DNA of 64,000 nucleotides, taken from positions 18,811-82,810 of the forward strand of contig NZ_SORW01000007.1 in the NCBI RefSeq assembly GCF_004405105.1, written 5' to 3'. The notes beneath the pieces are model-generated. The model saw only the letters and a program-made list of their open reading frames with translations, did not search any database and had not been told where the DNA came from. Made by a program: the position numbers and the translations under genes. The DNA comes from Jeotgalibacillus sp. R-1-5s-1. GTDB taxonomy: Bacteria; Bacillota; Bacilli; Bacillales; Jeotgalibacillaceae. This document shows positions 46,274 through 53,496 of the stretch, one piece after another (the first letter of the stretch is position 1; each line of letters opens with the position of its first letter).

Positions 46274-46307
46274 TTGTATGATACAACCATATAGTTGTAT
46301 CATACAA
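46274..46307. promoter_or_regulatory. operator palindrome between marR and the exporter
   Basis: TTGTATGATACAAC (46274-46287) and GTTGTATCATACAA (46294-46307) form a perfect 14-base inverted repeat with a 6-base centre, CATATA. The arms contain promoter-like hexamers (TATGAT), so binding would block transcription. Confidence 0.85.
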
Positions 46308-46342
46308 TTAATTGCTGAAAAAATAAAGAAAGAAGGATTAAT

Positions 46343-47758
46343 ATGGCTTATGCACAGGAAAGGCCGAAGGATACGACTTCCTTTAATAAAGTTCCGCTCC
46401 TGATCGTACTGATTTCAGGAGCTTTTGCTGCTATTTTAAATCAGACGCTGTTAGCTACAGCGCTGCCGGTGATTATGGCTGACCTTAATTTACAGGCGAG
46501 TACAGCTCAATGGCTGCAGTCTGTGTTTATGCTGGTGAACGGGATTATGATTCCGATTACGGCTTTTTTGATAGAGAGATTTACAACCAGAAGACTATTT
46601 TTAACCGCAATGGGTTTATTCGGGCTCGGCACGCTTATTTGTGCGATTGCGCCAGGTTTTGGTTTTTTGATGGTCGGCCGGATCCTGCAGGCATCGGGAG
46701 CCGGGATCATCATGCCTTTGATGCAGACGATTTTGTTTTTGATTTATCCTGTTGAAAAACGCGGGGCAGCAATGGGGATGTTTGGACTTGTAATTGCTTT
46801 TGCTCCAGCGATTGGTCCGACTTTATCAGGCTGGATGGTAGATCAATTCCCATGGAGAAGCCTGTTTTATGTTATTCTGCCGGTCATTATCATTGATATC
46901 ATCGTGGCGTATTTTATTTTGCGAAATGTAACGAAGCAGACGTTTCCAAAGGTGGATCCGCTTTCGATTGCGCTGTCAACGCTTGGATTCGGTGGATTAT
47001 TATACGGTTTCAGTACGGCTGGAAACAGCGGCTGGCTGAGCTGGCAGGTGATCGGATCACTTGTCATTGGAGCGGTAACACTGACCTGGTTCATTGTAAG
47101 GCAGGGGAAGCTTGAGAAGCCTATGCTTGAATTCAGGGTGTTTAAAAATCCGATTTTTACTCTGACAACAGCCATTGGGATGATCGTATTTATTGCCATG
47201 ATTGGAGGAGCTGTTATTCTGCCGCTTCTCATGCAAAACATGCTTGGATTCAGCGCGCTTGAATCCGGATTGATGCTGCTTCCAGGTGCGCTTCTTATGG
47301 GGGCAATGAGTCCGGTAGCCGGAAAGCTGTTTGATAAGTTCGGAGCGAGGTGGCTTGCGATTACAGGTATGTCGATTTTGACTATCACGACATTTATGTT
47401 CACGAATTTATCAGCTGATACTACCTTCATGTATTTAGCTATTGTGAATATGTTCCGCATGTTTGGCTTATCAATGGTGATGATGCCAGTCACAACGGCG
47501 GGTCTGAACCAGCTGCCGAATCACCTGATTCCGCACGGGACTGCCATGAATAATACGATGCGTCAGGTGGCGGGTGCTGTTGGAACCGCGCTGTTAGTTA
47601 CGGTCATGACGATGACACAAATTCCTGCTGAGGGTGTCAGCGGTATGATCCGTGGTGTTAACATTTCCTTCGTCGTAGCCGGAATCACAGCCGTCATCGG
47701 ACTAGTTCTCGCTTTTTTTGTAAAAACAAAAAAGCAGACAGACGAGGCTTCTGCTTAG
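46343..47758 (+). CDS. MFS multidrug exporter, DHA2 (14-TMS) family
   Basis: A 471-residue proton-driven exporter of the DHA2 family with 14 membrane segments. TM1 has NQTLLATALPVIMADL, motif A is ERFTTRRLF, and motif C is AIGPTLSGWMVDQFPWRSLF (about residues 152-171), diagnostic of drug:H+ antiporters. It is similar in class to LmrB/EmrB exporters; the substrates are unknown. Divergent from marR with a shared operator. Confidence 0.92.
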   Translation: MAYAQERPKDTTSFNKVPLLIVLISGAFAAILNQTLLATALPVIMADLNLQASTAQWLQSVFMLVNGIMIPITAFLIERFTTRRLFLTAMGLFGLGTLICAIAPGFGFLMVGRILQASGAGIIMPLMQTILFLIYPVEKRGAAMGMFGLVIAFAPAIGPTLSGWMVDQFPWRSLFYVILPVIIIDIIVAYFILRNVTKQTFPKVDPLSIALSTLGFGGLLYGFSTAGNSGWLSWQVIGSLVIGAVTLTWFIVRQGKLEKPMLEFRVFKNPIFTLTTAIGMIVFIAMIGGAVILPLLMQNMLGFSALESGLMLLPGALLMGAMSPVAGKLFDKFGARWLAITGMSILTITTFMFTNLSADTTFMYLAIVNMFRMFGLSMVMMPVTTAGLNQLPNHLIPHGTAMNNTMRQVAGAVGTALLVTVMTMTQIPAEGVSGMIRGVNISFVVAGITAVIGLVLAFFVKTKKQTDEASA

Positions 47759-47804
47759 AAATAGTAGGCATGACTCGACCTGGTTTATAATATTGAGCGG
47801 ATAG

Positions 47805-47843
47805 AAAAAACCGTAATTCTTATCATAAGAGTTACGGTTTTTT
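47805..47843. terminator. bidirectional terminator
   Basis: AAAAAACCGTAATTCTT pairs with AAGAGTTACGGTTTTTT around ATCAT, serving the exporter and the convergent DUF3817 gene. Confidence 0.9.
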
Positions 47844-47846
47844 CCG

Positions 47847-48140
47847 TCAGCTGAACTTCTTCTCAATTCTCCGATCCAGCACAAAATTTCCAAACGGTAT
47901 AAACGCCACAGCAACTGCGCTGAACAGCCACATAAAATGCCATCTGATTTTAAAAGTCGTATAAAGCGCAAGCATAACATAAACAACAAACAAGAAACCG
48001 TGAATAGATCCTACAAGCGTTACGGCTTCCGGGATGCCTGCCATATATTTAAGCGGCATGGCAATAAATAATAAAATAAGCAGGGATCCGCCTTCGAGCA
48101 GTCCCATCATACGGAATCGTCCAATATCAGTTTTCATCAT
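47847..48140 (-). CDS. DUF3817 membrane protein
   Basis: A 97-residue protein with three membrane segments, matching DUF3817 (YdzA-type): RFRMMGLLEGGSLLILLFIAMPLKY, SIHGFLFVVYVMLALYTTFK and FIPFGNFVLDRRI. The start is one of two adjacent ATG codons (48140 or 48137) after GGAGGGAAGAAATC. The function is unknown. Confidence 0.85.
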   Translation of the reverse strand: MMKTDIGRFRMMGLLEGGSLLILLFIAMPLKYMAGIPEAVTLVGSIHGFLFVVYVMLALYTTFKIRWHFMWLFSAVAVAFIPFGNFVLDRRIEKKFS

Positions 48141-48299
48141 GATTTCTTCCCTCCAGGTCTATTAGGCATTATAAAAGATTCAGCCTGAAAATGTGTGAAC
48201 AATTCGTGTTGATTGTGCCAGGTGGAAAAATAGTTAATTGTTTACATTTTTAATGTAAGGGTAATGTCTACCAATACATATTTTTGGAGGCTGATTTAA

Positions 48300-49046
48300 A
48301 TGGTAAAGAAAAGTTCAGGACTATTGACAATAGAGGATATGAAGGAACATGAAAAGCTGCCTGATTGGCTTGTGAAGGAGTATAAAACGTTTGAAGAGAC
48401 AGTACTTGATCCGACGTTTCCATGTTATTTCGGAATGAAAGGTCAGCGTAAAGGAGAACTTCGTTATGCCTACATATCTCAAAAAGACTGGTCTAACCTT
48501 CCGGCAGCGGTCGGTGAATTCCTTGCGCTATTTAAATCAGAAACAAAAATAAAACACGGTCTGTTTTTATTTGTGGAGCCTTTCGAGACGGAGCAGGAGC
48601 TTGATCGATATCGTACTCAGTTTTGGGAGATTCTTCAGTATCTTCATGAGCAGGATGAAAAAGCCTGGCCGGAAGATCATCCGAGAGACCCTGATCATTT
48701 TCTGTGGGATTTTCACTTTGAAGGAGAACCGATTTTCGTTTTTGGGAATGCACCGGCCTATAAACAGAGGAAAACAAGGAATCTTGGCAATGCGATGGTG
48801 CTTGGATTTCAGCCGCGTGCGATTTTTCAGGGGCTGGAGGGAACGGAAAAGGGAGGAATAATGTCCCGGGAAAAAGTGAGAGAACGGGTTGAAAAATGGG
48901 ATCAGCTTCCGAAACATCCGGATATCAGTCATTACGGGGATCCTGATCATCATGAGTGGAAGCAGTCCTTTATTGGCGATGACAGTATTCCCGTTACAGG
49001 AAAATGTCCTTTTCATCATAAAGAAATGGTGAAACAAAGCACTTAA
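48300..49046 (+). CDS. YqcI/YcgG family protein
   Basis: A 248-residue protein of the YqcI/YcgG family. Recognisable stretches are FPCYFGMKGQRKGELRYAYI near 40, HFLWDFHFEGEPIFVFGNAPAYKQRKTRNLG near 133, and the HPDISHYGDPDHHEWKQSFIGDD...CPFH segment near 213. It has many His and Trp and one CPFHH, which could bind a metal or haem; this is inference. A TTACAT/ATGTAA inverted repeat (48244-48260) lies just upstream and could be an operator. nnrD follows by 21 bases. Confidence 0.85.
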   Translation: MVKKSSGLLTIEDMKEHEKLPDWLVKEYKTFEETVLDPTFPCYFGMKGQRKGELRYAYISQKDWSNLPAAVGEFLALFKSETKIKHGLFLFVEPFETEQELDRYRTQFWEILQYLHEQDEKAWPEDHPRDPDHFLWDFHFEGEPIFVFGNAPAYKQRKTRNLGNAMVLGFQPRAIFQGLEGTEKGGIMSREKVRERVEKWDQLPKHPDISHYGDPDHHEWKQSFIGDDSIPVTGKCPFHHKEMVKQST

Positions 49047-49067
49047 TGAGAAAGGGGAGACAGGCAG

Positions 49068-49889
49068 ATGTGGACAGCAGATCATGTGAAGAAGACGCTA
49101 CCGGTTCGTTCGGCAGAGGCACATAAAGGTACGTTTGGTACGGCATTACTGGCAGTTGGCAGTCCATTTATGCCAGGTGCTGCGATTCTTGCGGGGATGT
49201 CCTGTCTGCGCAGTGGAGCAGGGAAACTTGAGATCGGGGCGGATGAATCCGTTTTTCCGCATGTATCTGCCCATTTACCAGAGGCAACGTATGTACCGGA
49301 ATTTAGCGAGAAAATGATGAGAGGGGACATCGATCTTTCGAGTTATCGCGTGCTTACATGCGGGTCGGGGAGAGAACCAGGCCCTGAGACAGAAAAAATC
49401 ATTGACCGTTTTTTACAGACGGATATTCCTGTTGTCCTGGACGCGGGTGCGCTTTCAAAAAGAACATACGCGGTCAGGAACGCCCCTGTTATCCTGACCC
49501 CTCATCCGGGGGAATTTGAAAGAATTTCTAGTATAGAGCTGGAAGGTTCCAAAGAAGCACGAATTCAGGCTGCTGAGGAAATGGCACAAACATTCGGAGT
49601 AACTATTGTGCTAAAAGGAAAAGAAACTGTCATTTCTTTTCCAGATGGTGAGACGAGGATTAACCCAACCGGCAACAGCGCACTTGCCAAAGGCGGAACC
49701 GGAGATGTACTCACAGGCATGATATCAGGTATGCTTTGCTGTCATAAAGACTGGAAGCACGCTGTCTTAAATGCAGTTTATCTGCATGGAGCCTGCGCAG
49801 ATGAATGGATCAAAACAAAATCGTCCCACACCATGCTGGCAAGTGAAATCACAAAGCTGCTGCCGGAAGTGTGGAAAGCGCATGAGTAA
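49068..49889 (+). CDS. nnrD: ADP-dependent (S)-NAD(P)H-hydrate dehydratase
   Basis: NnrD repairs damaged NADH and NADPH by dehydrating their hydrates, using ADP or ATP. The 273-residue protein is the stand-alone C-terminal domain of the YjeF/Nnr family (B. subtilis YxkO). It shows the ribokinase-like motifs SAEAHKGTFGTALL near 15, VLDAGAL near 126, LTPHPGEFERI near 144 and NPTGNSALAKGGTGDVLTGMISG near 203, containing the catalytic Asp of GTGD. RBS AAAGGGGAG. Follows the ycgG-like gene closely. Confidence 0.93.
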   Translation: MWTADHVKKTLPVRSAEAHKGTFGTALLAVGSPFMPGAAILAGMSCLRSGAGKLEIGADESVFPHVSAHLPEATYVPEFSEKMMRGDIDLSSYRVLTCGSGREPGPETEKIIDRFLQTDIPVVLDAGALSKRTYAVRNAPVILTPHPGEFERISSIELEGSKEARIQAAEEMAQTFGVTIVLKGKETVISFPDGETRINPTGNSALAKGGTGDVLTGMISGMLCCHKDWKHAVLNAVYLHGACADEWIKTKSSHTMLASEITKLLPEVWKAHE

Positions 49890-50090
49890 ATGACATTCAG
49901 TACTGCATAACTATAAAAGTATGTTGACCTTAAATATGTATCTTGCCATATTGTTTAATTATTGTTGCCCTATTTTCAATTAAACATGAGACTCATGTCT
50001 CACACTTCTTCTTTACATTTACCTGAGTCCCTACTACTATTAAATCATCACTCTGTAATATAAACGGGCTGATATGAGAGGGTGGCAAGG

Positions 50091-51740
50091 GTGAGTGTGG
50101 AGAAATTACTTTTTAGAGCTGTGATGAAAGGCATAAAGGAAATGGTGTTCATCGTTAAGGCGGAGCCTGACGGTGAATTTACGTATGCTTTTTTAAATGA
50201 AGAGGCGAAGATGCGTTCAGGTTTGTCTGATGATGATCTGGGGAAGCCTATCCAGGCCATACAGCCGGATCTGTCATCCTTTTTGTACAGCCAGTATGTA
50301 AAAGTGGTGGAAACGAAGGAAGACGTTGTTTACAAGGATTCCTACACAGCGTTATCAGGAGAAACCTATTATTCTAAAACCCGGCTTTCCCCTTTATTGG
50401 ATGAACAGGGGGAGTGCACTCATATTACAGCGCTTGTTCATGATATTACAGAATCAACATGGGCGGAGCTTGATGCAGAGGAATCAAGGGAGCGGGCGCT
50501 TGAAAGCCGTGAAAGATTCCGCTCTTTATTTGATCACAACCTTGATGCCATTTTCTATTTAAACCTAGATGGAATTACGATCAGTGGTAATCGTGCTGCG
50601 GGAGCTTATATTGGATGGGAATCAGAGCCTGAGGAAATTCATTACCGGGAATGGTTCAAGGAGAAGGATTTAACAGAGGTTGATCACGCTTTTTTGAAAG
50701 CAAAAACCGGTGAAGCCTCGTCTTTTCGTACGAAGGTGTATATGAATGGGAAGAAAATAGACGGACTCTCCATCTTTGTTCCGGTCATGATTCATCATGA
50801 AGTCACGGGCATTTACTGGATACTCAAAGACATTTCAACAGAGATGGATGCTATTAAACGCTTCAGGGACAGTGAGAAAAAACTCAGAATCATTGCAGAA
50901 AATGCCCAGGATCTGATTACGCTTGTTGATCATAAAGGTACCATTATTTATGCATCACCATCTTATCGGCAGGTGCTCGGTTATCCTGAAAGTGAATATG
51001 AGGGGAAATTGTTTTCTCATCATGTAGAGGAAGAATATCTGCCTGAATTGGAGGCTTCTTTCCTGATGTCTATTCAGCAGGGAACACCGTGGAAATTACA
51101 GTTGCGCCAACAGCACCAGGAGAAAGAATGGATGTGGACGGAACTGCATGGTACGCCTGTATTTGACGACCAGGATCATTTTAATTATATGGTGGTCGTT
51201 TCCAGGGACATTACCTTTAATAAGAAGCAGGAATCCCGCCTTGAATATTTCGCTTATCATGATTCTTTAACGGGCCTCCCAAACCGGAGACTTCTGCAAA
51301 AAACAATGGAAGAGGAACAGCAATCAGGGCGTCAGCCGTTTTCAGTTTTAATGCTTGATATTGATCACTTTAAAACGATTAATGATGAACTCGGTCATGA
51401 TGCAGGAGATGCTGTTATAGAGGAGTTTGGACATAGACTTAAGAAGTGTACGAGAAGTTCTGATCTCGTCGCAAGACTGGGCGGTGACGAATTTATCGTG
51501 TTACTGCGCGGTGTTGAAAATGAAGATAAGCTGTCAAAGGTAGCGGATAAGATTCTGTCTGCGATTCGCGAGCCGTTTCAACTTAAGGGACTCGTTATGA
51601 ATGTGACGACAAGTATCGGAATGACTGTGGTGGAAAAAGAAGCCTGCTCACCGGCTGAAATCCTGAAGGCGGCTGATAAAGCCCTTTATCAGGCGAAAGC
51701 CAGGGGGCGGAACACTTTTTCGATCCTGTCCCTGAACTGA
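50091..51740 (+). CDS. PAS-sensor diguanylate cyclase
   Basis: A 549-residue cytosolic protein with no membrane segment. Three PAS modules are visible: about 15-120 (KEMVFIVKAEPDGEFTYAFLNEEA), about 150-265 (SLFDHNLDAIFYLNLDG) and about 270-385 (IIAENAQDLITLVDHKGTIIYASPSYRQVLGY). The GGDEF domain starts at AYHDSLTGLPNRRLL near 387. GGDEF is at 464-468 and RSSD lies exactly five residues before it, so this cyclase should be product-inhibited, unlike the one at 36433. GTG at 50091 is chosen because AGAGGGTGG fits as ribosome binding site; earlier GTG codons overlap it. Confidence 0.88.
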   Translation: MSVEKLLFRAVMKGIKEMVFIVKAEPDGEFTYAFLNEEAKMRSGLSDDDLGKPIQAIQPDLSSFLYSQYVKVVETKEDVVYKDSYTALSGETYYSKTRLSPLLDEQGECTHITALVHDITESTWAELDAEESRERALESRERFRSLFDHNLDAIFYLNLDGITISGNRAAGAYIGWESEPEEIHYREWFKEKDLTEVDHAFLKAKTGEASSFRTKVYMNGKKIDGLSIFVPVMIHHEVTGIYWILKDISTEMDAIKRFRDSEKKLRIIAENAQDLITLVDHKGTIIYASPSYRQVLGYPESEYEGKLFSHHVEEEYLPELEASFLMSIQQGTPWKLQLRQQHQEKEWMWTELHGTPVFDDQDHFNYMVVVSRDITFNKKQESRLEYFAYHDSLTGLPNRRLLQKTMEEEQQSGRQPFSVLMLDIDHFKTINDELGHDAGDAVIEEFGHRLKKCTRSSDLVARLGGDEFIVLLRGVENEDKLSKVADKILSAIREPFQLKGLVMNVTTSIGMTVVEKEACSPAEILKAADKALYQAKARGRNTFSILSLN

Positions 51741-51825
51741 CGTATTCAGTTGCCTTCTCCTGTTAAAATAAGTATAGTGAAAAGGCAGGTATTTTGAACA
51801 ACTCACGGAAAGAGAGTGACCAATT

Positions 51826-52542
51826 ATGGGACGTAAGTGGAACAATATTAAGGAAAAGAAAGCAGCAAAAGACGCGAATACAAGTCAGGTTTACAATAAA
51901 TTCGCGCGTGAAATATATGTAACAGCCAAGCAGGGAGAGCCGGATCCGGAAGCCAATACAGCTTTGCGTATGGTACTGGATCGTGCTAAAACATACAATG
52001 TGCCAAAAGCGATCATCGAGCGTGCGATTGAAAAAGCAAAAGGCGGCGGTGAAGAAAGCTATGACAGCCTCCGATATGAAGGTTTTGGCCCGGCAGGATC
52101 GATGATTATTGTCGATGCGCTCACTAATAACGTAAACCGCACTGCTTCTGAAGTGCGTGCCGCATTTGGTAAAAATGGCGGGAACATGGGTGTCAGTGGA
52201 TCTGTGTCTTATATGTTTGATTCTACTGCCGTATTTGGTGTGGAAGGAAAAACAGCTGATGAAATACTGGAGCTGTTGATGGAAAAAGATGTGGATGCCC
52301 GTGATATTCTTGAAGAAGATGATGCGGTCATCATTTATGCAGAACCTGATCAGTATAATGCTGTTCAGCAGGCCCTGAAGGACAGTGGGATTACAGAATT
52401 CACTGTAGCCGAGCTGACAATGCTTGCTCAAAATGATGTTTCCGTATCGGAAGAAGATCAGGCACAGATCGAGAAACTGATTGGTGCTCTTGAGGATCTT
52501 GAAGATGTACAGCAGGTGTATCACAACGTGGAATTGAATTAA
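51826..52542 (+). CDS. YebC/PmpR-family factor (YeeI type)
   Basis: A 238-residue protein of the YebC/PmpR family. The start [20 protein letters not shown] and [22 protein letters not shown] identify the Gram-positive YeeI branch (YebC2-like). The three-domain layout is complete, with the acidic C-terminal domain about 150-238. The family was annotated as transcriptional regulators; more recent work links YebC2-type proteins to relief of ribosome stalling at proline runs. RBS AGAGAGTGACC. A terminator follows. Confidence 0.92.
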   Translation: MGRKWNNIKEKKAAKDANTSQVYNKFAREIYVTAKQGEPDPEANTALRMVLDRAKTYNVPKAIIERAIEKAKGGGEESYDSLRYEGFGPAGSMIIVDALTNNVNRTASEVRAAFGKNGGNMGVSGSVSYMFDSTAVFGVEGKTADEILELLMEKDVDARDILEEDDAVIIYAEPDQYNAVQQALKDSGITEFTVAELTMLAQNDVSVSEEDQAQIEKLIGALEDLEDVQQVYHNVELN

Positions 52543-52550
52543 ATTTGAGG

Positions 52551-52578
52551 AAGACCTGTCCTGAGGGCGGGTCTTTTT
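52551..52578 (+). terminator. intrinsic terminator after yebC-type gene
   Basis: AGACCTGTCC pairs with GGGCGGGTCT around TGA, followed by T residues. Confidence 0.85.
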
Positions 52579-52624
52579 TTGTCTGAAAAGATGTTTTGGC
52601 TGGGCGGGGCCTTTTTACACTGAA

Positions 52625-52740
52625 CTGACGAAGTCACGAGCGGAACTCACAAAAGCAGCGGTTAAGCTCACAAATTCTCCTCCTAACCTCACAAACTCGC
52701 TCTCTGAACTCACGAAAACATCCTCTAATCTCACAAACTT
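52625..52740 (+). repeat. 21-base-periodic array G (core CTCACAAACT)
   Basis: Cores start at 52625, 52646, 52667, 52688, 52709 and 52730, all steps exactly 21: CTGACGAAG, CTCACAAAA, CTCACAAAT, CTCACAAAC, CTCACGAAA, CTCACAAAC. Starts about 47 bases after the yebC terminator and is closed by the next terminator. Same core family as array A, 51 kb away. Confidence 0.88.
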
Positions 52741-52752
52741 AAAATTACATGG

Positions 52753-52782
52753 AAAAGACACCGGCCAACCCCGGTGTCTTTT
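52753..52782. terminator. bidirectional terminator of the Ena-like gene
   Basis: AAAAGACACCGG pairs with CCGGTGTCTTTT around CCAACC, ending 5 bases from the minus-strand stop codon. Confidence 0.9.
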
Positions 52783-52786
52783 CGAC

Positions 52787-53173
52787 TTAAACCTCGTACA
52801 ATACCTGCATTTTGAAAGAGCCTGTGTAGTTCTGGCCGAATGAGTTGACTGTTACGCGTACGACTTCATCATGGATGAATGTCAGGGAAGAACCAGCCTG
52901 TACAGCGATTGTTTCCTGGCTGTTGCGACGGAAAATCGTGATATTCAGTCCGTTGTTGCTGAAGTTTTCGATTGTAGCAGCCAATGTGACGCGAAGGTCA
53001 TTCGGCTCTACGTCAAAGATGATATTGTTTGGTGTGTTCGGTCCGCCTGCAAATGGAGCACAGTTTTCATACAGCAGCTTCTCTGGCTTTTCCTTCTTTG
53101 GACGCTTTGGACAGTCGCAGTCACACTGACCAATGGTTCCTAACGGGCGTTTGTAGTGATCTTTACAAGTCAT
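52787..53173 (-). CDS. candidate Ena-like (DUF3992-type) endospore appendage subunit
   Basis: A 128-residue protein without signal peptide. The N-terminus is cysteine-rich (Cys3, then CDCDC at 17-21, Cys38), then a single beta-rich domain (about 45-128) ends in FSNNGLNITIFRRNSQETIAV, QAGSSLTFIHDEVVRVTV and TGSFKMQVLYEV. The pattern VETI-V-GSS-SFT...G-F-M-I-Y resembles Ena1-type subunits of Bacillus S-type appendages, which link subunits by N-terminal cysteines. Similarity is judged by eye, so this is a hypothesis. Strong AGGAGGTGAAAATAA ribosome binding site; a TATACAAT box at about 53292-53299 (minus strand) could be a sporulation -10. Confidence 0.42.
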   Translation of the reverse strand: MTCKDHYKRPLGTIGQCDCDCPKRPKKEKPEKLLYENCAPFAGGPNTPNNIIFDVEPNDLRVTLAATIENFSNNGLNITIFRRNSQETIAVQAGSSLTFIHDEVVRVTVNSFGQNYTGSFKMQVLYEV

Positions 53174-53496
53174 TTATTTTCACCTCCTAGAATTAGAATA
53201 TGAGATTCATAGAATATTGGTTGGACAAGTGATGAAAATTGGCTTTTGTCTCTTTTTTAAATTGATAGATTATAGGGTAGGGTGGTATTGTATATCCATT
53301 GGACTATATAAGAGTAAAGTAATATGTTAAATGAACTAATTCCATTCGAGAAAAAATAAGGAAATGAACTCAAGGAATACCAGTTAAATTAACAGAATAT
53401 TAACTATGTTCGTTATTTTATGAAAAAATGAGGAGGGAGCTTTAAATAGAGTAAAACGTTTGATACAAATTTTCTGAGATTGAAGGGAGAAAAAGA
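53174..53496. promoter_or_regulatory. divergent promoter region, Ena-like gene / vpr
   Basis: A 323-base A/T-rich gap with no gene. Facing vpr, TTAACA (53389-53394), 18 bases, TTATTT (53413-53418) is a possible promoter. Facing the Ena-like gene, the minus strand reads TATATAGTCCAATGGATATA, a possible sigma-E/K type region. Neither is strong. No repeat of the 21-base type was found here. Confidence 0.4.
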
